Source: Gemmatimonadota bacterium (lineage in GTDB: Bacteria; Gemmatimonadota; Gemmatimonadetes; Longimicrobiales; Gaopeijiaceae). From it: a stretch of DNA of 9,872 nucleotides. The first letter of the stretch is position 1. Every line of letters starts with the position of its first letter. Shown here piece by piece: positions 1 to 7,302 of this stretch. The stretch lies in assembly GCA_018678395.1 (NCBI GenBank), contig JAHHMJ010000271.1, forward strand, positions 1 through 9,872, written 5' to 3'. Position numbers and translations under genes: made by a program. A model generated the notes under the pieces. The model was not told where the DNA came from, ran no database searches, and saw only the letters and a list, made by a program, of their open reading frames with translations.

Positions 1-1236
1 GGCCTGTCCACCGTCGGACAGCAACGCTCGGCCGCTCTCCCGGTCGGTCATTGCGGCCAGAGCGCCCACCGACAGTCCGGATGCGGTCCGGCCGGTCAGC
101 TTGGCGGCGCCCAGGATCGTGGCGTTGTCGGGCCGGTCGACGAACGACGCGCCCGATGGGCATCCACCCTGCGGCGCACGACCGATCCGTCGAGAGTAGA
201 ACAGTGAGTTGCGACGGCCCGAGAGGGTGAAGTTCAGAACCTGGGCGTCCTCGACGAAGAATGGCCGGCGCTCCTCCTGGAAGACCTCGAACGCGCTCAG
301 GTTGATGACCGCCGGATCCGACTCGACCTGGCCGAAATCCGGATTCAGCGTGGCGTCGAGGGTGAAGGCGGAGCCGAGCCCGAACCGGAGGTCGAGCCCC
401 ATGCGGCCGGCGGCGTCGCTCCCGTCGAAGAAGGGGTTGCCCGCCTCCGTCGGCCCGCGGTGCAGCGAGCTGAGCATGTAGGGACGGGCCTCGATACGCC
501 GCACCGAGGAGGGCACCTGCACGCCCTCGAGCGTCCCGAACTGGCTGACCAGACCCTCGACCACCCGCGACTTCAGCGAGAAGTAGCTCAGCTCGTTCGA
601 GGCGAGCCGGCGACGCGAGACGTTGATGCCCCAGGTCTGCGCATCCTGGTCCGACTCGTAGCGGATCTGCGAGAGCGGAATCCGCATCTCGACCGTCCAG
701 CCCTGGTCGTCGCGAGCGACGGCCGACTCCCACACCGCGTCCCACGCATCGTCCATTCGCTCGTCGTCGTAGAGGTACTCGTCCCGCTGCACGTTCGCCG
801 CACTCACCTGGAAGGCGTAGCCGGTACGGCGATCCAGGTTCGGGTCCAACTGCACGCGCACGAAGTCGTACTGTCCCTGCTGATCACGGCGAACGAGCTG
901 GTCCGCGATGCTCTCCGGGTCGTCGTCGAACATGCGCGCGGCGACGTAGAGAGCTTCACCGAAGAAGGCGATCCGGATCTCGGTGTCGTGCTCTGCCGGG
1001 ATGCCCTCGACGGGCTCGCCCTGGATGAAGCCCATCGCGGGCCGGACGGCGCCCCAGGCTTCGTCGTCGAGGCGGCCGTCGATGCGAATCCCGTCTGTGA
1101 GCACCCCCGCCGTGAGCACGGGGCGCGCCAGGCTGCCTCCTCCTGCGCCGCCGCCACCCGCCTCCTGCGCCAGGACGGTGGTCGGCCACAGGGCCAGCGC
1201 GAGCGCCAGCAACCTGGCGGGGACGGATTTCGTCAT
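1..1236 (-). CDS. Secreted CBM9-like/DUF5916 outer-membrane protein, N-terminal part (3' end beyond the window)
   Basis: An open frame runs from ATG (1236-1234) to the left edge without a stop: 412 codons, the N-terminal half of a family usually about 700-850 residues long. Residues 1-23 form a signal peptide (hydrophobic LLALALAL core, cleavage expected after VLA, before Gln24), so the product is exported. Residues about 40-240 match the carbohydrate-binding family 9-like sandwich: IDGRLDDEAW near its start, then YVAARMFDDDP, DPNLDRRTGYAF and GWTVEMRIPLSQIRY. From about residue 247 the DUF5916 region begins (RIEARPY, 247-253), with the hallmark blocks NPDFGQVESDPAV (from 298), RPFFVE (324-329) and YSRRIGR. 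In this family the C-terminal part is thought to form an outer-membrane beta-barrel; that part lies outside the window. Ligand and role are unknown. A weak AGAGAG lies upstream of the ATG. The next gene on this strand ends 228 bases upstream. The family call is confident; any glycan binding is not shown. Confidence 0.93.
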   Translation of the reverse strand, partial: MTKSVPARLLALALALWPTTVLAQEAGGGGAGGGSLARPVLTAGVLTDGIRIDGRLDDEAWGAVRPAMGFIQGEPVEGIPAEHDTEIRIAFFGEALYVAARMFDDDPESIADQLVRRDQQGQYDFVRVQLDPNLDRRTGYAFQVSAANVQRDEYLYDDERMDDAWDAVWESAVARDDQGWTVEMRIPLSQIRYESDQDAQTWGINVSRRRLASNELSYFSLKSRVVEGLVSQFGTLEGVQVPSSVRRIEARPYMLSSLHRGPTEAGNPFFDGSDAAGRMGLDLRFGLGSAFTLDATLNPDFGQVESDPAVINLSAFEVFQEERRPFFVEDAQVLNFTLSGRRNSLFYSRRIGRAPQGGCPSGASFVDRPDNATILGAAKLTGRTASGLSVGALAAMTDRESGRALLSDGGQA

Positions 1237-1464
1237 GGGGCTCTCTATGCGTATCGGGAAAACGCCCGGGGCTCGGAGTCGGTCCCCCGAAGCAGGCGAA
1301 GGGCGTTCACCAGGATGGGCAAGGCTCTGCGCCCCCCGTGTGGATGGACGCAGTCAGATAGACACCGCGACCCCGCAAAACGTTTACGTCGGGATCGAAC
1401 CGCACCGACGAGGATCGGCCGATGCCCCTGCGGATCCACACCGCCGTGCCGAAAGGCCTCGCCG
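1237..1464. other. Intergenic gap between two minus-strand genes; weak promoter candidate for the DUF5916 gene
   Basis: This is the longest stretch without a gene (228 bases). On the minus strand, TATCTG (plus-strand 1355-1360) resembles a -10 box, and a T-rich TTTT lies about 17 bases further upstream (around 1377-1382). Both match the sigma70 consensus poorly. If used, this promoter would give the DUF5916 gene a leader of roughly 110 bases. No convincing intrinsic terminator, riboswitch fold or small ORF with a ribosome-binding site was seen. Confidence 0.2.
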
Positions 1465-2175
1465 TCAGGCCTGGAAGATCGCGAACACCGCGACCACGCC
1501 CACGAACATCGTCATCAGGACGGCAGCCGCGACCCCGAACCCTCGCCGCGGGTCGAGTCGGGTCAGCGCGAGCGCGAGCAGCAGGTAGCTCCAGATGCCG
1601 AACAGATCGAGCCCCCGGAAGAAGGCGCCCGCGTAGCCGTCGAGCCCGGGCAGGAACGTACCCACGCTGAGGGTGAGCTGCGGGTCCCGCTGCAGGATGC
1701 GCAGGGGCAGAACGATCAGCGAACCCAGAGCGCCGATCAGCGAGGTGTGGGACACCACCGACAGGACCTGGCGGTACCCGACTTCGTCACCCAGCAGAAA
1801 CGCGAAGATCCCGGTGATCAGCCCGGCGCTGACGAACGCCACCACGAACCAGAAGACGCCGGCGGCGATCGCCCCACCGACGCGAAAGAGGCCGCCCTGG
1901 TTCTCGATCCCTTCCGGCACGGGCTGCCCGGCCTCGAGCAACTGGGCGCGCATCATCTCGCCCCAGACCTCGGTCGGAATCGCCAGCACCCCCGAGACCA
2001 CGAGGATCGCCCCCAGGGCGAGGGTCCAGAACCACACGGGCCGCTCGCGCAGAGCATCGAACAGGCGAGTCGGCGAGAACACGAGCTGGCCGACCCGCAC
2101 GGGGAGCGACGGGAGCGAGGGTGCCCGGTCGCCCTGGGACGACCGGCCGGCCGGCTTTCCACCGAGTTCGCTCAC
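1465..2175 (-). CDS. YIP1-family integral membrane protein
   Basis: A 236-residue protein with a cytoplasmic N-terminal tail rich in Gly, Arg and Pro (residues 1-30), then an amphipathic FSPTRLFDALRERP segment leading into the first membrane helix. Five hydrophobic helices can be seen at about residues 47-67, 100-128, 138-158, 189-205 and 213-234. The short pre-helix box, the five-helix layout and the DLFGIWSYLLLALAL block before the last pair fit the Yip1 domain (PF04893). Bacterial members have no established biochemical role; the eukaryotic relatives work in vesicle traffic. I chose GTG 2175-2173 because a perfect GGAGGT (minus strand, 2184-2179) lies three bases before it. ATG 2187-2185 would add four residues but lacks a Shine-Dalgarno sequence, and GTG 2271 would reach into the promoter space of the divergent gene. 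The family is fairly sure, the exact start less so. Confidence 0.82.
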   Translation of the reverse strand: MSELGGKPAGRSSQGDRAPSLPSLPVRVGQLVFSPTRLFDALRERPVWFWTLALGAILVVSGVLAIPTEVWGEMMRAQLLEAGQPVPEGIENQGGLFRVGGAIAAGVFWFVVAFVSAGLITGIFAFLLGDEVGYRQVLSVVSHTSLIGALGSLIVLPLRILQRDPQLTLSVGTFLPGLDGYAGAFFRGLDLFGIWSYLLLALALTRLDPRRGFGVAAAVLMTMFVGVVAVFAIFQA

Positions 2176-2178
2176 TGG

Positions 2179-2184
2179 ACCTCC
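2179..2184 (-). promoter_or_regulatory. Ribosome-binding site GGAGGT deciding the YIP1 gene start
   Basis: The minus strand reads GGAGGT, fully complementary to the 16S anti-Shine-Dalgarno core, followed by CCA and then GTG. Three bases is a short spacer, but this is the only strong Shine-Dalgarno sequence near the gene start. It overlaps the alternative ATG at 2187, which argues that the ATG is not the main start. Confidence 0.5.
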
Positions 2185-2187
2185 CAT

Positions 2188-2297
2188 GTGGTGAGGGGCG
2201 GATCGCGCCGCGGGATCGAGATCACGTCGCTTTCGCTCAGGGGACTCGCCGGGAATATTGGCCCCCGTCACCGACTCCCGCGAGCCGAGCCCGTTCC
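2188..2297. promoter_or_regulatory. Divergent intergenic region of the YIP1 and amidohydrolase genes
   Basis: About 110 bases separate the two outward-facing genes and must hold both promoters unless one is supplied from further away. The only A+T-rich island is GAATATTG; AATATT at 2254-2259 matches the -10 consensus at four of six positions on the plus strand. The -35 partner at 17 bases spacing (TTTCGC, 2231-2236) is poor. AATATT is its own reverse complement, so it could act in either direction, but no good -35 is seen for the minus strand. No strong Shine-Dalgarno sequence precedes ATG 2298. Confidence 0.25.
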
Positions 2298-5200
2298 ATG
2301 CGCCGTATCGTATCTACTCTACTGGTCGCCCTCTCCTTCACGCTGCTCACGACGAGCCCGGGGTACGCGCAGGAAGACGCCGACTCCACGTCGACATCGA
2401 TGGCGACGGGCGACCTCCCGCTCGAGCCGGGTCGCACCCTGACGGACACGTTCACCCGGGGAAGCTGGATCTCGGTGGACGTGCATCCCGACGGCACGTC
2501 GCTGGTCTTCGACCTCCTCGGTGACCTGTACACGGTACCGCTGGAGGGTGGCGCCGCGACCCGGATCACCTCGGGAATGGCGTTCGACGCCCAGCCCCGA
2601 TGGTCTCCGGACGGCGAGTGGATCGTCTTCACCTCGGACCGCAGCGGCGGACAGAACATCTGGATGATGCGCGGGGACGGCTCCGACACGACGCAACTGT
2701 CGCGCGGAGAGGCGAACCGCGCCGAGAGCCCCGAGTTCACGCCCGACGGAGAGTACGTCGTCGCGTCGATGGGGATGGGCAACTTCCGCTTCGGCGGCGC
2801 CCCCAGGCTCAGGCTGTTCCACGTCGACGGCGGGGGCGGCGTCGACCTCCCCGACGGAGAGGACCCGCCCAAGAGCCTCGGCGCCGCCTTCGGCCCGGAC
2901 GATCGATGGGTCTGGTACGCCCGGCGCACCGGCAGCGGCGACTGGACCTACAACGCCCAGCTGCCGCAGTACGAGATCCGCGCCTACGACCGGGACACCG
3001 GAGACAGCTACTCCCGCGTGTCGCGGTACGGCGGGGCATTCCGACCCACGCTCTCGCCGGACGGCCGCTGGTTGGTCTACGGCACCCGCCACGATGCCGG
3101 TACGGGTCTCGTGGTGCGGGATCTCGAGTCGGGCGACGAACGTTGGCTCGCCTACCCCGTCCAGCACGACGATCAGGAGTCCCGGGCGACCCTGGACGTG
3201 CTGCCCGGCATGAGCTTCACCCCGGACAGTCGGGAGGTGGTGGTCTCGTACGACGGCCGCATCTGGAGGCTGCCGATCGAGGGAGGCCCGGCGATCGCGG
3301 TGCCGTTCAACGCATCGGTCGAGGTGGAGCTCGGCCCCGAGGTCGACTTCGACTACCCGATCGAGGACTCCCCGACCTTCACCGTGCGGCAGATCCGCGA
3401 TGCGGTGCCCTCTCCCGACGGATCGAGGCTCGCGTTCACCGCGCTCGATCGCCTCTACGTGAGTGGGGCCGATGGGCGCGATCCGCGGCGCCTCACCGAC
3501 CTGGACGCCTCGCAGCATCAGCCCACCTGGTCACCCGACGGGCGCTGGATCGCCTTCTCCACCTGGTCGGATGAAGACGGCGGCCACCTGTATCGGGTGT
3601 CGGCCGACGGCGGCTCCGCCGAGCGTCTGACCCGGCGGTCCGGTATCTGGGTGGCGCCCGCGTGGTCCCCGGACGGGGAGCGCGTCGTGGCGCTGCGGGG
3701 CTTCGCGCGGGACTACCGTCAGAACTCCGGTCCCGGCGCGGCGGGCGCCGCGCGCGAGCTCGTCTGGATCCCGGCCGCGGGCGGTCCCGCCACGTCGATC
3801 ATGCCGGCGGGGAATCGAAGCGCCCCCCACTTCACCTCCGACGCGGATCGCATCCACCTCTTCCGCGGCCCCGACGCACTGGTCTCCGTGCGTTGGGACG
3901 GCACCGACGAGAAGACCCACGTCCGCATCCGCGGGGGGCAGGCTCCCGGGCAGACCACGGGGCAGACACCGACGGTCGTGCTCGCCGCGCCGGTCGGTGA
4001 CCAGGCCGCCGCGCTGATCCAGGGGCAACTCTACACCGTCACGGTCCCCCGCGTGGGCGAGGCGCCCACGATCGGGGTGGGCAATCCATCGAACGCCGCC
4101 TTCCCGGCGAGGAAGCTCACCCGCTTCGGAGCGGAGTTCCCGACGTGGGGACCCGACGGACGCACCGTACACTGGTCCCTGGGGAACGCGCACTTCGTGT
4201 ACGATCTCGACGCCGCCCAGGCCTTCGATGACAGTGTGCGCACCGCACAGCGGGCCGCGACGGACGAGGACTCGGAGGAAGAGGCGGACTCCGAAGAAGA
4301 AGACGACGACGCGCGCTACGAGCCCCGCGAATTCCGCATCGAGATCGAGGCGGATCGGGACCTGCCACAGGGAGTGATCGCGCTGCGTGGGGCGCGCCTG
4401 GTCACGATGCGGGGTGACGAGGTCATCGAATCCGGGGACATCGTCGTGCAGAACAACCGCATCGTCGCGATCGGCGCGCGGGGTGCCGTCGAGATCCCGG
4501 AGAACGCCGAGGTGATCGACCTCCAGGGCGCCACCATCGTGCCGGGCTTCGTGGACACGCACGCCCACATGTGGCCCGCCTGGGGCATCCACCGAACGGA
4601 CCAGTGGATCTACCACGCCAACCTCGCCTACGGGGTGACCACGACGCGTGACCCCCAGACCGCGCGCACCGACGTTCTGACCTACGCGGATCTCGTGCGC
4701 ACGGGAGACATCGTCGGTCCCCGCGTCTACTCCACCGGGCCCGGCGTCTTCTTCCAGGAGAACCTGAGTTCCCTCGACGAGGCGCGGGACCTCATGAAGC
4801 GGTACGCCGAGTACTACGACACCAAGACGCTCAAGATGTACGTCGCGGGCACGCGCAAGCAGCGCCAGTGGATCATCCAGGCGGCGCGTGAGAACCGGAT
4901 CATGCCCACGACCGAGGGCTCTCTGAACCTCAAGCAGAATCTCACCGAGACGATCGACGGCTATCCCGGCCTCGAGCACTCGCTCCCGATCTATCCGGTC
5001 TACGACGACATCGTCTCACTCTTCGCCGAGACGGGTCGGGTCTACACACCGACCCTGCTGGTTTCGTACGGGGGACCGTGGGCCGAGAACTGGTTCTACA
5101 CGCGCGAGAACCCGCATGACGACGAAAAGCTGCGCCGCTTCATGCCCCACGAGGACGTGGACGTCGCTACGCGCCGCCGGGGCGGAGGACCGAGCCCGGG

Positions 5201-5648
5201 GACGGCCGGGTGGTTCCGCGACGACGAGCACGTCTTCCAGGACCATGCCGTCTTCGCCAAGGATCTCGTCGAGGCCGGCGGGAAGGTGGGCGTGGGGAGC
5301 CACGGGCAGCTTCAGGGGCTGGGCTACCACTGGGAACTCTGGGCGGTCGCCAGCGGCGGCATGGACAACCACGACGCGCTGAAGGTGGCCACCATCTTCG
5401 GCGCCGAGGCCATCGGGCTGGATCAGGACCTCGGCTCGCTCGACGAGGGAAAGCTCGCGGACCTGGTCGTCCTCGACGGCAACCCGCTTCAGAACCTGCG
5501 AGCCACCAACCGCATCCGGATGGTCATGATGAACGGGCGGCTGTTCGACGGTGACTCGCTCACCGAGGTCTTCCCGCGCGAGCGTCCCCTCCCGCTGCCC
5601 TGGTGGTGGGACGCCGAGCCGGAAGGGATGCCCGGCGTCGGGCGGTGA
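2298..5648 (+). CDS. Exported beta-propeller (TolB/PD40-like) and amidohydrolase fusion protein
   Basis: A 1116-residue protein with signal peptide MRRIVSTLLVALSFTLLTTS and expected cleavage after GYA (residue 24), so it acts in the periplasm or outside the cell. Residues about 45-640 carry repeated PD40/WD-type blades, each with an SPDG-like turn (for example RWSPDGEWIVFTSDRSG, PTLSPDGRWLVYG, PTWSPDGRWIAFS, AWSPDGERVV), as in TolB and the tricorn protease N-terminus. A highly acidic linker (656-671) leads to an amidohydrolase domain, about 692-1095. This has the metal-binding HxH pair H755/H757 in VDTHAHMW, a candidate carbamylated lysine K846 in LKMY, H894 in LEHSLP, and the closing LADLVVLDGNPL block. 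Where most relatives have a metal-ligand Asp (GSD or GTD), this protein reads GSHGQ (H1002). The hydrolysed substrate cannot be told; cyclic-amide or dipeptide C-N bonds are typical of the superfamily. ATG 2298 is chosen because it opens directly on the signal peptide. The gene converges with the lipoprotein gene. Confidence 0.93.
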   Translation: MRRIVSTLLVALSFTLLTTSPGYAQEDADSTSTSMATGDLPLEPGRTLTDTFTRGSWISVDVHPDGTSLVFDLLGDLYTVPLEGGAATRITSGMAFDAQPRWSPDGEWIVFTSDRSGGQNIWMMRGDGSDTTQLSRGEANRAESPEFTPDGEYVVASMGMGNFRFGGAPRLRLFHVDGGGGVDLPDGEDPPKSLGAAFGPDDRWVWYARRTGSGDWTYNAQLPQYEIRAYDRDTGDSYSRVSRYGGAFRPTLSPDGRWLVYGTRHDAGTGLVVRDLESGDERWLAYPVQHDDQESRATLDVLPGMSFTPDSREVVVSYDGRIWRLPIEGGPAIAVPFNASVEVELGPEVDFDYPIEDSPTFTVRQIRDAVPSPDGSRLAFTALDRLYVSGADGRDPRRLTDLDASQHQPTWSPDGRWIAFSTWSDEDGGHLYRVSADGGSAERLTRRSGIWVAPAWSPDGERVVALRGFARDYRQNSGPGAAGAARELVWIPAAGGPATSIMPAGNRSAPHFTSDADRIHLFRGPDALVSVRWDGTDEKTHVRIRGGQAPGQTTGQTPTVVLAAPVGDQAAALIQGQLYTVTVPRVGEAPTIGVGNPSNAAFPARKLTRFGAEFPTWGPDGRTVHWSLGNAHFVYDLDAAQAFDDSVRTAQRAATDEDSEEEADSEEEDDDARYEPREFRIEIEADRDLPQGVIALRGARLVTMRGDEVIESGDIVVQNNRIVAIGARGAVEIPENAEVIDLQGATIVPGFVDTHAHMWPAWGIHRTDQWIYHANLAYGVTTTRDPQTARTDVLTYADLVRTGDIVGPRVYSTGPGVFFQENLSSLDEARDLMKRYAEYYDTKTLKMYVAGTRKQRQWIIQAARENRIMPTTEGSLNLKQNLTETIDGYPGLEHSLPIYPVYDDIVSLFAETGRVYTPTLLVSYGGPWAENWFYTRENPHDDEKLRRFMPHEDVDVATRRRGGGPSPGTAGWFRDDEHVFQDHAVFAKDLVEAGGKVGVGSHGQLQGLGYHWELWAVASGGMDNHDALKVATIFGAEAIGLDQDLGSLDEGKLADLVVLDGNPLQNLRATNRIRMVMMNGRLFDGDSLTEVFPRERPLPLPWWWDAEPEGMPGVGR

Positions 5649-5657
5649 CCCCCGCGC

Positions 5658-6512
5658 TCAGTTCCCCTCGACCAGCTTGAGGTGCTGGACGACGACCATG
5701 TCGATGCCCAGGGGCGCGGGTGCCATGCTGACCTCCATGGAGCCCTCGAGTCGTCCCTCGATCGACTGCTCCACGACGAGGTTGCGGGCCGCGTCCCAGA
5801 GGTAGTAGCCGACGCCCTCTCCGGCGACGTCCTGAATGATGTCGGTACCCATCTGCTGGCTCTGCGCCACGCGCTCGTCGAAGCTGGTGAAGGCGACCTT
5901 CAGATAGGTCCGGCCGTCCACCACGGTGTCACCCACGGCGTGGAAGTCGTAGACCGTCCGCCCCCTCGTGGTACCGTAGTCCTCGACCGCATCGATCGAG
6001 ACCGTGTCGGTCCACATCTCGCCGGCTGACACGGCGCGCGCGGGGAGCCGCGGGAAGAAGCCCGCCGCCATCGAGGCGGGGCTCAGCCCCGTGGAGACGA
6101 TCTCACCGAGCTGCGGCGCGCTGACCAGGGTGCCCGCGCCGGTCCGGTCGATCGTGAACACGAGCGGCCCGTCGATCTGGGACTCGTCCGCGCGCTGCGT
6201 GCCCGCGAGCGGATTCGTGGCGGAGAGCTCGAATTCGCGGAAGGTCGCAGTGACCTCGAGGGCGTCGCCCCCGCCCGCGAACGTCATGTCGAGAGTCGCA
6301 CCCATCTCGACGGTCACATTCGCCAACTGCCCGCCCATGTCGATCACCATCTCCACGGTGTCGCTCTGCAGGTAGGTGACGGCTCCGCCCGGGGGCATGG
6401 CGTAGGCGAGAGCCGGGGGAGCGGACGGGCCTGCCGTGCCGGAGCCGGAGCCCGCACAGGCCGTGAGAGGGGCGACGAGAACCAGGGCGGTGAGGACGAC
6501 GCGAGCACGCAT
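5658..6512 (-). CDS. Lipoprotein of unknown function (possibly DUF6263-like)
   Basis: A 284-residue protein with a type II signal peptide: MRARVVLTALVLVAPLTAC with lipobox LTAC and lipidated Cys19, followed by a Gly/Ser/Pro-rich tether. The rest is beta-rich, with alternating hydrophobic residues and recurring Met/Val stretches (for example TVEMVIDMGGQLANVTVEMG), then GEMWTDTV, TYLKVAFTSF and a C-terminal AARNLVVEQSIEGRLEGSME. That rhythm resembles DUF6263 proteins, but I cannot confirm this by eye. No catalytic motif is visible, so a binding or structural envelope role is more likely than an enzyme. ATG 6512 is preferred: it starts at the signal peptide and GGAG lies 10 bases upstream. ATG 6542 would add ten charged residues and has no Shine-Dalgarno sequence. 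It ends nine bases from the converging amidohydrolase gene. Lipoprotein nature is confident; the family is not. Confidence 0.85.
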   Translation of the reverse strand: MRARVVLTALVLVAPLTACAGSGSGTAGPSAPPALAYAMPPGGAVTYLQSDTVEMVIDMGGQLANVTVEMGATLDMTFAGGGDALEVTATFREFELSATNPLAGTQRADESQIDGPLVFTIDRTGAGTLVSAPQLGEIVSTGLSPASMAAGFFPRLPARAVSAGEMWTDTVSIDAVEDYGTTRGRTVYDFHAVGDTVVDGRTYLKVAFTSFDERVAQSQQMGTDIIQDVAGEGVGYYLWDAARNLVVEQSIEGRLEGSMEVSMAPAPLGIDMVVVQHLKLVEGN

Positions 6513-6593
6513 TCGTGAACGACTCCGATCTGTGCGAATCATGGGCGGCGACTCGGGGCGCGGGAGACGACGCCCGGCCCCATGGTCGCATTC

Positions 6594-6622
6594 AGTATCG
6601 CCTACGCATTGGGCCAGGGGAA
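6594..6622 (-). promoter_or_regulatory. Weak promoter candidate for the lipoprotein gene
   Basis: On the minus strand, GATACT (6599-6594) matches the -10 consensus at four of six positions. TTCCCC lies exactly 17 bases upstream (6622-6617) and matches the -35 at three of six. The leader to ATG 6512 would be about 75 bases. The spacing is right, but the boxes are poor. Confidence 0.25.
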
Positions 6623-6632
6623 TTCTTCATCG

Positions 6633-6658
6633 GGCCCCGCTGCGGACACCGTGGGGCC
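6633..6658. repeat. 8-bp inverted repeat with a 10-base loop in the divergent intergenic region
   Basis: GGCCCCGC (6633-6640) and GTGGGGCC (6651-6658) can pair over eight positions, one of them G-T, around the loop TGCGGACACC. No T-tract follows on either strand, so it is not a typical intrinsic terminator. It lies just outside the candidate lipoprotein promoter and about 15 bases before the candidate promoter of the rightward genes, so an operator for a dimeric regulator is possible. In DNA this G+C-rich, chance dyads are common. Confidence 0.25.
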
Positions 6659-6671
6659 GGTCGCGGCAGCC

Positions 6672-6700
6672 TTGGCCGGCCGGAGGGCCCGAGTTATCGT
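6672..6700 (+). promoter_or_regulatory. Candidate sigma70-type promoter for the rightward gene cluster
   Basis: TTGGCC (6672-6677) and TATCGT (6695-6700) each match the -35 and -10 consensus at four of six positions and sit at the ideal 17-base spacing. Transcription would start near 6707 and give a leader of about 32 bases to ATG 6739. The palindrome GGCCGGCC (6674-6681) overlaps the -35. It is the best promoter candidate in the window, but still only pattern matching. Confidence 0.4.
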
Positions 6701-6738
6701 CAGTTTCTCAAGACGATCCCGAAGTGACGAGGCCACGT

Positions 6739-7302
6739 ATGTCGTTCCGCACCAATCCCGACCGCATTCTCGAGAGCATCGACCGGGCACGCAGCCGGGA
6801 CGACGCGGGCATGCGAGCCGGCTCGGATCGGCAGGCCTCGGGCCGGGAACTCGACACCGAGATCCCGGACGTCGACGCCACCACGCCCGAGCGCGTGAAG
6901 CGGATCTTCAAGGCGCTGGAGCGGGCGTATACGACCTGCGCTCAGTCGGCTGCTCTGGGACCGCTGGCGCAGCGCTTCCAGGCGGTGGGCGACGTCAACG
7001 AGCACCACGCACGCGGGGACGTGGCGCTGTCCATCCGGTACCTCGACCACGCCCGTTCGGACGACTTCGCGATGACCCCCTTCGAGATCGTGCCCAACGA
7101 CCTCATCGAGGCCCGCAAGGCGACCAAGACGACCCGGCCGGACGTGAACGCTCTCCGCGTCCTCCGCGGCCACCTGCGGACGGGCGTCATGGAGGCGTGG
7201 CAGCGGGTCGAGCCTCGCGTGCGCGACGCGATGCGGGACCGAGCCGACATGGGTCACGTCGAGATCCAGGTCACGGTCGACATCCGGCCCGCGGGACTCT
7301 GA
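6739..7302 (+). CDS. Hypothetical cytoplasmic protein, family not recognised
   Basis: A 187-residue protein with no signal peptide or membrane segment. ATG 6739 is well supported: GAGG (6729-6732) lies six bases upstream. The first 50 residues are charged and look disordered (many Arg, Asp, Gly, Ser). Residues 50-83 (ERVKRIFKALERAYTTCA and following) and about 119-170 look helical, with frequent Arg/Glu/Asp. Between them, 85-118 contains a polar block with adjacent histidines (H89, H90) and FAMTPFEIVPND. The C-terminus (173-183) alternates HVEIQVTVDIR like a beta strand. There is one cysteine (C67) and no nucleotide-binding, zinc-ribbon or DNA-binding motif that I recognise. The stop overlaps the start of the metalloenzyme gene, so the two are very likely co-expressed and possibly work together. 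The correct frame is shown by the ribosome-binding site and by its ordinary amino-acid mix, against an Arg/Gly/His/Pro-rich shadow frame. Confidence 0.85.
   Translation: MSFRTNPDRILESIDRARSRDDAGMRAGSDRQASGRELDTEIPDVDATTPERVKRIFKALERAYTTCAQSAALGPLAQRFQAVGDVNEHHARGDVALSIRYLDHARSDDFAMTPFEIVPNDLIEARKATKTTRPDVNALRVLRGHLRTGVMEAWQRVEPRVRDAMRDRADMGHVEIQVTVDIRPAGL

Noticed and set aside
1454..1472. Possible terminator hairpin after the YIP1 gene (AGGCCT repeated around the stop, then TTTC on the minus strand)
   Set aside because: The stem is only six base pairs, includes the stop codon, and the T-tract is three bases long. It is too weak to call.
2144..2160. GGCCGGCC-type palindrome near the YIP1 start, like the one at 6674-6681
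   Set aside because: It lies within coding sequence as Ala/Gly/Pro codons; such palindromes are expected by chance at this base composition.
460..2442. Long plus-strand open frame opposite the DUF5916 and YIP1 genes
   Set aside because: It spans two well-supported minus-strand genes and their gap, and its translation is rich in Arg, His, Pro and Gln with no family motif. It is a shadow frame of G+C-rich codons.
2319..4979. Two long minus-strand open frames (2319-3518 and 3531-4979) inside the amidohydrolase gene
   Set aside because: They lie antisense to a gene with clear domains over its whole length. Compositions are Arg/Gly/Val-rich and no ribosome-binding site or motif supports them.
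6436..6738. Upstream extension of the 187-residue protein to ATG 6436
   Set aside because: It would overlap the start and signal peptide of the divergent lipoprotein gene, and ATG 6739 has a well-placed GAGG.
6582..7298. N-terminal extension of the metalloenzyme up to ATG 6582
   Set aside because: The extra 239 residues are an Arg/Gly/His/Pro-rich shadow of the 187-residue gene, which has its own good ribosome-binding site, and the enzyme fold already starts at D10.
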